Positions 18,723 to 26,243 of a stretch of 64,000 nt of DNA are shown piece by piece. The position numbers and the translations under genes were made by a program. The stretch spans positions 696,001 to 760,000 of the forward strand of contig NZ_OX636706.1 of assembly GCF_951793255.1 (NCBI RefSeq), given 5' to 3'. The notes beneath the pieces are model-generated. The model did no database searches. It was given only the letters and a program-made list of their open reading frames with translations, and had not been told where the DNA came from. The stretch comes from Desulfovibrio piger. GTDB lineage: Bacteria; Desulfobacterota; Desulfovibrionia; Desulfovibrionales; Desulfovibrionaceae. How positions within the stretch are numbered: position 1 is the first letter of the stretch; each line of letters begins with the position of its first letter.

Positions 18723-19024
18723 CGTTACAGATTAGCATAAAGGCGCTGGGCAGGCCAGTGGCGGGGAAGGGGGAAGGCCGCTCCGGCGCGGGCCGAAAAA
18801 GAGCGGCAGCCATCCCGGCCGACGTGATGGTGCGCCTATGGATGGTGAGAGATTTCGGCAAAGAAGAAGGCTCGGCACAAAGGCAGACCAGCAGACCTCT
18901 CCTGTTTTCCTTTCCCTCGCATCCATGCCTCCTCCCAATGGAAAAAGGAAAATCCCTCCACCAGTTGACGCCGCCGGACGGGAATCGTAAAGTAGCTTGA
19001 AATTTTTTGCACAAAGGATTTTCC
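18723..19024. other. Divergent intergenic region
   Basis: These 302 bp separate the helicase and a conserved hypothetical gene. No small gene or clear operator is seen. The right half (about 18970-19020) is more AT-rich and probably holds the promoter of the rightward gene. Confidence 0.4.
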
Positions 19025-19546
19025 ATGCCTACGCCTCAAGAAGAATTCCAGAATGCCGTCCTGCGCATCCTGGAAACCGTGATGTTCGAGAACTGGATCC
19101 GTTTCTATTTCCTCACTGAAAAGCTGGATGCGCCGGTGGAAGAAGGCGCGGAAAAGCCCCTGTTCGTGGCCATCCCCGAGCAGGGCATGCAGCGCATCAA
19201 GGAGCTGTACCCCGATCTGCTGCCCCTGGCCGAGAGCCTGAACGGCAAGGAGATCAGCTTTGCCCTGTCGCAGCAGGCCGTCTGTTCCTTCGTCATGGAA
19301 CACCTGGACGGCAAGGTCATGCCCCAGCGCATGGCCGAGACCGTGTTCGACAGCACCACCTTCCAGACCCGCATGCAGCTGTTCAACGCCTGGGTGCAGA
19401 TGCACGAGAACCAGCTGGACCAGAACTTCATGGAGTTCGGCAGCTGGCGCGAACTTTTCGCCCAGTGGTGTTCCACGGACCAGGTGAAGGAACTGGCCAC
19501 CCGCATGGCCGCGCCGCGCGCCGAAGGTAACGGCACCACCCACTAG
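19025..19546 (+). CDS. Conserved hypothetical protein
   Basis: I do not recognise a family. The 173-residue product is acidic, mostly helical by appearance, with no signal peptide or membrane segment. It contains aromatic-rich stretches (MFENWIRFYF, GSWRELFAQW) and a central hydrophobic LPLAESLNG. The start at 19025 (MPTPQEEF) follows AAGGA. It ends 2 bp before the methyltransferase gene, so the two are probably co-transcribed, but this gives no functional clue. Confidence 0.7.
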   Translation: MPTPQEEFQNAVLRILETVMFENWIRFYFLTEKLDAPVEEGAEKPLFVAIPEQGMQRIKELYPDLLPLAESLNGKEISFALSQQAVCSFVMEHLDGKVMPQRMAETVFDSTTFQTRMQLFNAWVQMHENQLDQNFMEFGSWRELFAQWCSTDQVKELATRMAAPRAEGNGTTH

Positions 19547-19548
19547 TC

Positions 19549-20298
19549 ATGGCAGATCCTGTGGCCGCCTCCGGGGCGGCAAGCCCATTCCGCGCCGGGA
19601 CGGTCCTGCGACCGCCCCGGCCTTCGCTTCTGGACGCCGTGGCGCACAGCGCCGTGCTCCGGGCCCTGGCGGCCTGGCGCGACAACGGCGGCGGGCAGCC
19701 CCCCCTGCTGCTGGACGGTACGGCCGGCAACGGCCACGACTGCCTCTTCCTGGCCCGTCAGGCCCCGGCGGGCAGCCTGCTGCTGGCCCTGGACATCCAG
19801 GAGGCCGCCCTGCAGGCCAGCCGGGCACGACTGGAGCAGGCAGGCATGGCGGCGCGCTGCTGTGCCTCGGCAGCGGCGGCCTGCGCCCTGTCCCCCCTCC
19901 CTTCCGGGACGACGGACATTCGTCTCGTCCTCCATTCCCACGCGGCCCTGCCGGAGCTGCTGGACGCCCTGTCCGAAGCGGACAGGCAACGCCCCCTGCT
20001 GGCGGGCATCTTCAATTTCGGCTACCTGCCGGGCACGGACAAACGCTGCACCACTACGGCGGCGGGCAGTCTGGCGGCCGTGGATGCCCTGCTGGAGCGG
20101 CTGGCCCCGCAGGGCTGCCTGAGCCTGCACTGCTATACCGGCCATGAAGGCGGCGCCGCCGAAGAAGCCGCCCTTGCCCAAAGACTGGCCCGTCTGGAGC
20201 CGCGGCGCTGGCGTGTGCTGCACTGCCGGGACGCCAACCGGGAGACCCACGGCGAAAGTATTTTGCTGGCCGAACGCCTGCCGGTGCGGCAGCGCTGA
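19549..20298 (+). CDS. Class I SAM-dependent methyltransferase, MnmM/YtqB-like
   Basis: The 249-residue protein has a Rossmann methyltransferase motif I of the form LLDGTAGNGHDCLFLA, followed by ALDIQ. The C-terminal half has FNFGYLPGTDK, a Thr cluster, LSLHCYTGHEGG and ETHGES. This is the pattern of the YtqB family, now linked to methylation of the tRNA wobble uridine side chain. The assignment is by motif memory, so the tRNA role is moderately sure. It is larger than typical YtqB (about 190 residues) because of an N-terminal Ala/Arg-rich extension. A terminator follows. Confidence 0.75.
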   Translation: MADPVAASGAASPFRAGTVLRPPRPSLLDAVAHSAVLRALAAWRDNGGGQPPLLLDGTAGNGHDCLFLARQAPAGSLLLALDIQEAALQASRARLEQAGMAARCCASAAAACALSPLPSGTTDIRLVLHSHAALPELLDALSEADRQRPLLAGIFNFGYLPGTDKRCTTTAAGSLAAVDALLERLAPQGCLSLHCYTGHEGGAAEEAALAQRLARLEPRRWRVLHCRDANRETHGESILLAERLPVRQR

Positions 20299-20312
20299 TC
20301 CGCAGACAGGAA

Positions 20313-20337
20313 GAGCCCCGGAAGGGGCTTTTTTTAC
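20313..20337 (+). terminator. Rho-independent terminator
   Basis: AGCCCC and GGGGCT pair around GGAA and are followed by T residues, 15 bp after the methyltransferase stop. Confidence 0.9.
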
Positions 20338-20339
20338 AG

Positions 20340-20597
20340 GATTTTCCTGTCAGAAAAAGTTTGAAAAAATATTTCATGAACTATTTCATAGCATAAAAAT
20401 AGTTATTAAATTCAATAAATTAAAAGAAATTTTCTTTACCGAAAAAAAGCGAAAATAGCCCCCTTTTTATCTCTAACCTATTGCATTTTCATCATTGCCA
20501 GCATAATCTTAGCGCTAAGGATGTATTTGTGTCGCCTGTCCTCGGGCAGGGGCCGGACGGACCGACGGCACGCTTTTCTAGTAGAAGGGAGAGAAAG
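20340..20597 (+). promoter_or_regulatory. AT-rich control region upstream of the lactate permease gene
   Basis: The region 20340-20460 is strongly AT-rich against the local background. A possible promoter is TTGCAT (20481-20486) with TAATCT 17 bp later; the match is weak. A perfect 12-bp palindrome CTTAGCGCTAAG (20508-20519) lies just downstream and could be an operator. The remaining stretch to the RBS (20520-20590) shows nothing else. Confidence 0.45.
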
Positions 20598-22232
20598 ATG
20601 GCTTGGACTCAGGTTTACGAACCTCTGGGAGGCATCGGCCTGTCGGCACTGGCGGCATCCGTACCGCTGATCATTCTGTTCTACATGCTGGCTTTCCGGC
20701 AGGCGAAAGGTCATATCGCCGCCGTGGCCGGTCTGGTGGGCGCCCTGCTGGTGGCCATCCTGGTCTGGAAAATGCCGGTAGGCCTGGCAGTCAACTCCGT
20801 GGCCCTGGGGGCCTGCTTCGGCCTGTTCCCCATCGTCTGGATCGTCATCACGGCCGTGTGGGTCTACAACATGACCGTGGAATCCGGTGAGTTCGAGATC
20901 ATCAAAGACTCCCTGGCCCGCCTGACGGACGACCGTCGTCTGCAGGCCCTGTTCATCGCCTTCGCCTTCTCCTGCTTCATCGAAGGTACCGCCGGTTTCG
21001 GCACCCCCGTGGCCATCGCCGCCGCCATGCTGGTGGGCCTGGGCTTCACCCCGCTGTGGGGCGCCGGTATCGCCCTGATCGCCAACACCGCCCCCGTGGC
21101 CTTCGGCGCCATCGGTGTGCCGCTGATCGTGGCCGCCCAGGTGTCCGGCCTTGACCAGATGACCGTCTCCGCCATTGCCGGTCGTCAGCTGCCCCTGCTG
21201 TCCCTGATCGTGCCCCTGTGGGTCTGCGTGGTCATGTGCGGCTTCAAGCGTTCCATGGAAGTGCTGCCCGCCATCATCGTGGCCGGTGTGGCCTTTGGCG
21301 GCGCCCAGTTCCTGCTGGCCAACTTCCACGGCCCGACCCTGCCCGACATCGGTTCCGCCATCGCCACCATCGTGGCCCTGATGCTGCTGCTCAAGGTCTG
21401 GCAGCCCAAGAGCATCTTCCGCTTCGAAGGCGAAGCTCCCTCCAACCTGGAAGGCCAGGGCTATCCTCTGGCCGTCGTGCTGCGCGCCTGGGCCCCGTAC
21501 CTGGTGCTGGCCGTGTTCGTGTTCTTCTGGGGCCTGGGCTCCTTCAAGGCCATCCTCAACGGCCTGCCCGGCACCGTGTTCAACATCTCCTGGCCCGGCC
21601 TGGATGGCGAAGTCATGAAGACCGCCCCCATCGTGCAGGCTGACGCCGTGTACGGCGCCAAGTTCACCTTCAACTGGCTGTCCGCTGGCGGTACCGCCAT
21701 CCTGCTGTCCGGTCTGGTGTCCGTGCCCTTCATGCCCAAGTACGGTTACGGCAAGGCCATCGCCTGCTTCATGCGTACCCTGAAGCAGCTGACCTTCCCC
21801 ATCCTGACCATCGCCATGATCCTGGGCCTGGCTTACCTGATGAACTACTCCGGCATGAGCTCCACCCTGGGTCTGGCCTTCACCCACACCGGCTGGCTGT
21901 TCCCCTTCTTCTCTCCCCTGCTGGGCTGGCTGGGCGTGTTCCTGACCGGTTCCGACACGTCCTCCTGCGCCCTGTTCGGCGGCATGCAGAAGGACACCGC
22001 CCTGGCCGTGGGCATGCGCCCCGAACTGGCCGTGGCCTCCAACGCCTCCGGTGGCGTGACCGCCAAGATGATCTCGCCCCAGTCCCTGTCCGTGGCTACC
22101 GCCGCCACCAACAATGCCGGTCAGGAAGGCAAGCTCTTCCGCTTCACCATCGGTCACAGCATCGGCATGACCCTGGTGCTCTGCGTGCTGGCCTACCTGC
22201 AGGCTGGTCCCCTTTCCTGGATGCTGCCCTAA
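20598..22232 (+). CDS. lldP: L-lactate permease (LctP family)
   Basis: The 544-residue membrane protein has about 12-14 helices and the family's conserved stretches: SCFIEGTAGFGTPVAIAAAML, IANTAPVAFGAIG, TGSDTSSCALFGGMQ and NASGGVTAKMISPQSL. It imports lactate with protons across the inner membrane. Lactate is a main electron donor of Desulfovibrio. The start at 20598 (MAWTQVYEP) has GGGAGAGAAAG upstream and is preferred over an open frame 117 bp earlier that covers the promoter area. Lactate dehydrogenase genes are not adjacent. It has its own strong terminator. Confidence 0.95.
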   Translation: MAWTQVYEPLGGIGLSALAASVPLIILFYMLAFRQAKGHIAAVAGLVGALLVAILVWKMPVGLAVNSVALGACFGLFPIVWIVITAVWVYNMTVESGEFEIIKDSLARLTDDRRLQALFIAFAFSCFIEGTAGFGTPVAIAAAMLVGLGFTPLWGAGIALIANTAPVAFGAIGVPLIVAAQVSGLDQMTVSAIAGRQLPLLSLIVPLWVCVVMCGFKRSMEVLPAIIVAGVAFGGAQFLLANFHGPTLPDIGSAIATIVALMLLLKVWQPKSIFRFEGEAPSNLEGQGYPLAVVLRAWAPYLVLAVFVFFWGLGSFKAILNGLPGTVFNISWPGLDGEVMKTAPIVQADAVYGAKFTFNWLSAGGTAILLSGLVSVPFMPKYGYGKAIACFMRTLKQLTFPILTIAMILGLAYLMNYSGMSSTLGLAFTHTGWLFPFFSPLLGWLGVFLTGSDTSSCALFGGMQKDTALAVGMRPELAVASNASGGVTAKMISPQSLSVATAATNNAGQEGKLFRFTIGHSIGMTLVLCVLAYLQAGPLSWMLP

Positions 22233-22275
22233 CGGGTATGGCCCAGGCCTGAGGGCCTGACAGACCAACGTCGGC

Positions 22276-22306
22276 AAGGGCCCCGGTCTTCCGGGGCCCT
22301 TTTCCT
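22276..22306 (+). terminator. Rho-independent terminator after lldP
   Basis: AAGGGCCCCGG and CCGGGGCCCTT pair around TCTT and are followed by TTC-rich sequence, about 45 bp after the permease stop. Confidence 0.9.
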
Positions 22307-22741
22307 GTGTCTGGCGGCCTTCTGCCGCGATGGGCTCCCCGCTGCCGTCCGGCGGCTATGGCAGCTCTGCCCGGACAGGGCCCAGACCGCTTCCACAAGC
22401 GTCTTTCCCGCCCGCACGCCTCTCCCGACACACGGCCGGTCCAGGGACAAAATCCCTGAACCGGCAAGGCGGTGCTGCCGCGCCCGAAGCCAGCTTTTTT
22501 GACCGCTCCCGCTTTTTTCTTGCAGCGGCCCCGCTCCCCATAGTATGGGAGGCAGGACGGCGTGCCCCCAGGACCCGACCTGCCCGGAATGGGCAAAAAA
22601 ACGCCCGGAAAGCACCGCAGCCGGCGGCCGTACCGGACCGCCGCAGCCCTGACCGGCCCCCCCTGGAAAGGGAAGTGTGCAATATTTTTGTCCCCCCGTA
22701 TGGCTCCGGCAGGGCTTATGTAAAAAAAATTAAACGGCCTT
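22307..22741. other. Non-coding region between lldP and the agmatinase leader
   Basis: These 435 bp are GC-rich and have no ORF with a ribosome site. One hairpin is visible: CCGGTCCAGGGA (22436-22447) pairs with TCCCTGAACCGG (22453-22464) with one mismatch. The last 60 bp turn AT-rich as the agmatinase promoter is reached. Confidence 0.4.
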
Positions 22742-22825
22742 TTCGCTCATAGCGAACAATAAAAACAACAAAAACAGTAAGATAGAAAAACATTCCTCGC
22801 TGGATATTTTGGCACGCCTTATGCA
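22742..22825 (+). promoter_or_regulatory. Sigma-54 type promoter with upstream palindrome
   Basis: TGGCACGCCTTATGCA (22810-22825) matches the -24/-12 consensus TGGCACG-N4-TTGCA at all but one base, with GG and GC correctly 10 nt apart. About 55 bp upstream, TTCGCTCATAGCGAA (22742-22756) is a 6-bp-arm palindrome that could bind an enhancer-binding protein. The DNA between is A-rich. Confidence 0.65.
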
Positions 22826-22865
22826 GTAAGCTAAGTACCTTCCTTTCTTACTGACAGTTCAACCT

Positions 22866-22896
22866 AAACGGCCTGCCCCCCCAGCAGGCCGTTTTT
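22866..22896 (+). terminator. Hairpin terminator in the agmatinase leader
   Basis: AACGGCCTGC and GCAGGCCGTT pair around a C-rich loop and are followed by TTTTT. It ends 18 nt before the agmatinase start and begins about 30 nt after the expected sigma-54 transcription start. It is therefore either an attenuator or the end of a very short RNA. Confidence 0.8.
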
Positions 22897-22914
22897 CTGT
22901 CTGGAGACACGAGC

Positions 22915-23835
22915 ATGTCCAGCCCCGTCACCGTCTGTCATCAGGAATTCGACGAAAGCCATTTCCTGGCCTCGGAATACGAACCGGCCCGGCCGGAACA
23001 GGCCGCCTTCCACATCATCCCCGTCCCGCTGGAGCAAAGCGTCTCCTACGGGGGCGGCACCGCCCACGGCCCGGCCGCCATCCTTTCCGCCTCGCAGCAG
23101 CTGGAGGCCTGGGACGGCATCAGCGCTCCGGGAGAAGCGGGCCTGTACACCGCCCCTGCCGTGGACTGTGATGCCCCCATCGAGACCGTGCTGGACCGCA
23201 TCGAAGCCGTCACGGCCCACGCCCTGCGCTGCAAGGCCCTGCCCGTCATCCTGGGCGGCGAGCATACCGTGAGCCTGGGCGCCCTGCGTGCCCTGGCCGC
23301 CGAGGCCGCGCGTACGGGCGAGCCCTTTGGCGTGGTGCAGTTCGATGCCCATGCGGACCTGCGTTCCCAGTATGAAGGCTCCATCTATTCCCACGCCAGC
23401 GTCATGCACCGGGCCGTGGCCGACCTTGGCCTGCCGCTGGCCCAGTTCGCCATGCGCGACTTCTGCCGCGAAGAAGTGGAGGTGCGCCGCCAGTACAATG
23501 TCTTGCACTATGACGCCGACATCCTCTTCCGCCAGGGCCTGCCGGAACAGCCCCTGCCCGCGGACTTTCCCCGCCGCCTCTACATCACCTTCGACGTGGA
23601 CGGTCTGGACGCCTCGCTGATGCCCGCCACGGGCACGCCTTCGCCCGGCGGTCTGTTCTGGCATCAGGCCCTGCTGCTCATCGAGCGCTGCCTGCAGGGC
23701 CGCAGCATGGTCGGCATGGACGTGGTGGAGCTGGCTCCCCTGCCGGGCCTGCATCATGCGGACTTCACCGCCGCCAAGCTCACCCACGCCCTCATGGGCT
23801 TTGCCCAGCGCGCCGGTCTGCCCCGCAAGGCATAA
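22915..23835 (+). CDS. speB: Agmatinase (ureohydrolase family)
   Basis: The 306-residue protein hydrolyses agmatine to putrescine and urea with a binuclear manganese centre. Metal-binding motifs are GGEHTVS, FDAHADLR, SHASVMHR and TFDVDGLDAS, followed by ATGTPSPGG, which favours agmatinase over arginase. The ATG at 22915 has TGGAG upstream. No arginine decarboxylase gene is adjacent. It stands alone behind a sigma-54-like promoter and a leader terminator, which suggests nitrogen- or polyamine-responsive control. Confidence 0.92.
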   Translation: MSSPVTVCHQEFDESHFLASEYEPARPEQAAFHIIPVPLEQSVSYGGGTAHGPAAILSASQQLEAWDGISAPGEAGLYTAPAVDCDAPIETVLDRIEAVTAHALRCKALPVILGGEHTVSLGALRALAAEAARTGEPFGVVQFDAHADLRSQYEGSIYSHASVMHRAVADLGLPLAQFAMRDFCREEVEVRRQYNVLHYDADILFRQGLPEQPLPADFPRRLYITFDVDGLDASLMPATGTPSPGGLFWHQALLLIERCLQGRSMVGMDVVELAPLPGLHHADFTAAKLTHALMGFAQRAGLPRKA

Positions 23836-23935
23836 CGGCCGGGGCATCCTGCCGGCGATATCCGTCGGGCCCGTATCGCCAACGGCGCTGAGTTTCAGGG
23901 CCCATCCTCGTTGCCGGTGATCCCGTGAGGCGTCT

Positions 23936-24090
23936 TTCTCGCTAACGGGCACGGCCTGCGGCCGCCATTCGGTCGCATCTCTGCTGTCGATGCCCGTAGC
24001 TTCCTGCGTCGCAACGGGCACGGCCTGCGGCCGCCATCCGGTCGCATCTCTGCTGTCGATGCGAGAGGGCTTTCCCCTCAAACTCCCCTT
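23936..24090 (+). repeat. Dispersed repeat unit, two tandem copies (69-bp period)
   Basis: CATCTCTGCTGTCGATG occurs at 23976 and 24045, with ACGGGCACGGCCTGCGGCCGCCAT before each. The unit differs from the 73-bp array at 49351 by short deletions (GTAGCTTCC for GTAGGGCTCC). It ends in GCGAGAGGGCTTTCCCCTCAAACTCCCC, the same type of right boundary as the array. Confidence 0.85.
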
Positions 24091-24108
24091 CACCAGCCTG
24101 CTTTTCCT

Positions 24109-24144
24109 GCCTGTGTCCCAAAACGGGGCACAGGCTTTTTTTTT
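24109..24144 (+). terminator. Rho-independent terminator
   Basis: GCCTGTGTCCC pairs with GGGGCACAGGC around AAAAC, followed by nine T residues. It is the first good terminator downstream of speB, beyond the repeat copies. Confidence 0.9.
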
Positions 24145-24535
24145 GCTTCGACCATCCTCGCACAGAGGAGCGATCTCAGAAAGCCCGTCCGCTGCGGCCC
24201 TGTTCCGATACGGCAGGCTGTCGTGCCTGCGGCACGCTCTGCGTGCATGGATACGCCGCCTTCCCGTGGTCCGACCGGCCACAGCCATTGCATCCTCCAC
24301 AGGCCCCGGCTACCATGCTTTCCCGACTCCCGGCCCGCCCGCGGCAACGCACGACGACAGCCCCGCTGCCCGAAGACGGGACCGCCATACGCAACCGGAT
24401 AAACGTATTGGGAGGGGGGAGCTGACCGGATGGTGGCCACAAGACCGTGGCCGTCAGGAACGGCGATGCTCCGGGAAAAGGAACGAAATGCTTCAAAAAA
24501 CTCCTTCTCCCCCCTGCCTCCCGCAAGGAAGCGCC

Positions 24536-25177
24536 ATGAATTTTTTTGAAAGTCCCTTCAAGGGCGTCCCTCTGGACCAGCAGATCCGCAACCCCAACAT
24601 CCGTGCGGGCCGCTACAGCTATTACTCCGGCTATTACCACGGCCACAGCTTCGACGACTGTGCCCGCTATCTGAGCCCGGAACGCGATGACGTGGACAAG
24701 CTCATCATCGGTTCCTTCTGCTCCATCGGCAGCGGCGCCAGCTTCATCATGGCGGGCAATCAGGGCCATCGCATGGACTGGATCGCCACCTTCCCCTTTT
24801 TCTATATGCCGGAAGAGGCGGGCTTCCAGGGGGCCGTGGACGGCTTCGTCCGCGCCGGGGACACCGTGGTGGGCAACGACGTCTGGATCGGTACGGAAGC
24901 CATGATCATGCCCGGCGTACGCATCGGAGACGGCGCTGTCATCGCCGCACGCGCCGTAGTGACCGCGGACGTGGAGCCCTATGCCGTGGTGGCCGGCATG
25001 CCCGCCCGTCAGCTGCGCCGACGCTTCAGCCCGGAACGGATAGCCATGCTGCTGGAGATGCGCTGGTGGGACTGGCCGCTGGAGCGTATCAACGCGGCCA
25101 TGCCCCTGCTCTGCTCCGGCCAGGTGGAACGGCTCCACGAGTTCTGGCGCAGCGGCCGGAATGCCGTGCAGGACTAA
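24536..25177 (+). CDS. catB: CatB-type (type B chloramphenicol/xenobiotic) acetyltransferase
   Basis: The 213-residue protein is a left-handed beta-helix acetyltransferase with hexapeptide repeats ([28 protein letters not shown] region). The N-terminal half is close to the CatB pattern as I know it: [45 protein letters not shown] and the catalytic His78 in [10 protein letters not shown]. CatB enzymes acetylate chloramphenicol from acetyl-CoA; many chromosomal relatives act on unknown substrates, so resistance is not proven. The start at 24536 has AAGGAAG upstream. It is flanked by repeats and no mobile genes. Confidence 0.88.
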   Translation: MNFFESPFKGVPLDQQIRNPNIRAGRYSYYSGYYHGHSFDDCARYLSPERDDVDKLIIGSFCSIGSGASFIMAGNQGHRMDWIATFPFFYMPEEAGFQGAVDGFVRAGDTVVGNDVWIGTEAMIMPGVRIGDGAVIAARAVVTADVEPYAVVAGMPARQLRRRFSPERIAMLLEMRWWDWPLERINAAMPLLCSGQVERLHEFWRSGRNAVQD

Positions 25178-25278
25178 GGCTGCCGCCTGCCGCTCTTGCA
25201 GGATGCCTGCCCGGACAAACAGGCCTCTCCCTGTCCGGGCAGACGCCGCTGGCCCTGGCTTCCGGCCGGAGAGCGCAT

Positions 25279-25314
25279 ATGCGACGGCAAGCTCCCTGCA
25301 GCCCTGCGCCGTGA
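25279..25314 (+). CDS. Possible 11-residue leader peptide
   Basis: ATG at 25279 follows GGAG by 8 nt and encodes MRRQAPCSPAP. It is Pro/Arg-rich like the short ORFs downstream. The Shine-Dalgarno match is the weakest of the set, so this one may be chance. Confidence 0.3.
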   Translation: MRRQAPCSPAP

Positions 25315-25427
25315 CGACTTTTTTGTGACGTCATCGCTATCCCGGCTTTTTTGCTGGACTTCTATTCCTATCTGTGCCATAGGAAACGGGCCGTCGAGCT
25401 GACGGCCATGTCACGCAAGGAGTTCCC

Positions 25428-25484
25428 ATGTCATCTGACAGTCCCATCCCTCCCAGTATCCAGGTATCTGTCCCGTCACGCTGA
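25428..25484 (+). CDS. Possible 18-residue leader peptide
   Basis: The ATG at 25428 has AAGGAG with 5 nt spacing. The product, MSSDSPIPPSIQVSVPSR, has four Pro including a Pro-Pro pair close to the start. It is too short for a folded protein and, if made, is more likely a regulatory leader peptide. Confidence 0.5.
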   Translation: MSSDSPIPPSIQVSVPSR

Positions 25485-25541
25485 TCGCCTGCCTTGCGTC
25501 CACCTTCCCGCAGGCGGCACCAGCCCTGCGAGGAGGTCTCC

Positions 25542-25694
25542 ATGTCCCGTTCCCGTCTTTTTCCGCCGTCTGTCTCCCAGTACGGCCCCGTCCGTGACCG
25601 GATCATCTTCCGGACACGTCGTCATGTCCTGCATCCTTCCCGCTCGTCCATTCCCGTCATGGGCCGGACGTCCGTGATGCGCTCTGCCTGCTGA
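25542..25694 (+). CDS. Possible 50-residue Arg/Ser/Pro-rich small protein
   Basis: The ATG at 25542 has GAGGAGGT with about 5 nt spacing, one of the best ribosome sites in the window. The product starts MSRSRLFPPSVSQYGP and is strongly basic with no membrane segment. No family is recognised. Its value may lie in being translated as part of the mgtE leader. Confidence 0.5.
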   Translation: MSRSRLFPPSVSQYGPVRDRIIFRTRRHVLHPSRSSIPVMGRTSVMRSAC

Positions 25695-25929
25695 CAGGCC
25701 GTCACGTCCCCTTTGCCGTATCCTGCCGGGCCCTGCCCTGCGGGATGGCCTTCCGTCATCGTTCATCTTTGCCTGCGGCGTCAGGCCTGCAGCTAACCAG
25801 CCTGCGGCACGGCCCGCACACGTCCCGTACCGGTACGCAACGGCACGACCTGCCGTCATGCCGCGCGTCTGCCCTGACGTCCGCAGGAAGGCTTTCATCA
25901 AGAACACCCCCAACCAAAGGAGCCGACGT

Positions 25930-26028
25930 ATGGACAGTCACCCTGCCCCCCCTCCCGTCGTCCGTGGTCGCGCCTGCCTTCGCACGCGCCTGCCCCCAGC
26001 ATTCCAACCTTGGGGAGGTCTGTCATGA
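25930..26028 (+). CDS. Possible 32-residue Pro-rich leader peptide
   Basis: The ATG at 25930 has AAAGGAG upstream. The product begins MDSHPAPPPVV, with three consecutive Pro at positions 7-9, a known ribosome-stalling context. Its stop codon overlaps the next start (ATGA at 26025-26028), so translation of the next ORF is probably coupled to this one. Confidence 0.5.
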   Translation: MDSHPAPPPVVRGRACLRTRLPPAFQPWGGLS

Positions 26029-26222
26029 TCCTCAAAAAACCACAGCAGGCCCGCCGGGTCGCCTCTGGCGTCACCGTCCATGACCTGAACCTGATCCCTT
26101 CCGTCCCCCGGACGCATAACGGTTTTCTCCTCTTCCGTGCCCGGCCGCATGACCCCGGATCGCAGGCGGCCTTCGGGCGGCCCCTGCCGTCCTCCTGCTG
26201 CCGTCCCCATCCCGCACGCTGA
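26025..26222 (+). CDS. Possible 65-residue basic small protein
   Basis: The ATG at 26025 overlaps the preceding stop and has GGGGAGGT upstream. The product begins MILKKPQQARRVASG and is rich in Arg and Pro with a double Cys near the end. No family is recognised. It ends 21 bp before the mgtE start codon. Confidence 0.5.
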   Translation: MILKKPQQARRVASGVTVHDLNLIPSVPRTHNGFLLFRARPHDPGSQAAFGRPLPSSCCRPHPAR

Positions 26223-26243
26223 AGAAAAAAAAGGAGAAAGACC

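Larger units (their letters stand above)
23836..24535. other. Non-coding region with repeats between speB and catB
   Basis: These 700 bp hold about two copies of the dispersed repeat unit (23930-24090) and a terminator (24109-24144). From 24145 to 24535 I see no gene; short open frames there lack ribosome sites and have no recognisable protein character. Confidence 0.5.
25178..26243 (+). promoter_or_regulatory. Long leader region of mgtE containing several short ORFs
   Basis: About 1.07 kb without a conventional gene. It carries at least four short ORFs, each led by a near-perfect Shine-Dalgarno site, plus a hairpin GGCCGTC/GACGGCC (25389-25407). No M-box (ykoK) riboswitch motifs are recognisable. 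No clear promoter is seen; the least GC-rich patch is 25320-25380. Confidence 0.55.

Noticed and set aside
22330..22752. 140-codon frame between lldP and speB
   Set aside because: It has no ribosome site, low-complexity Pro/Arg composition and no recognisable domain, and it runs into the promoter region.
24243..24425. 60-codon frame upstream of catB
   Set aside because: It has no ribosome site and no recognisable family, and composition is like the surrounding non-coding DNA.
25178..25430. M-box (ykoK) Mg2+ riboswitch upstream of mgtE
   Set aside because: None of the conserved M-box core sequences could be recognised in the 1-kb leader; only a short GGCCGTC/GACGGCC hairpin is present.
25745..26083. 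112-codon frame in the mgtE leader
   Set aside because: It has no ribosome site and overlaps two short ORFs that do have strong sites.
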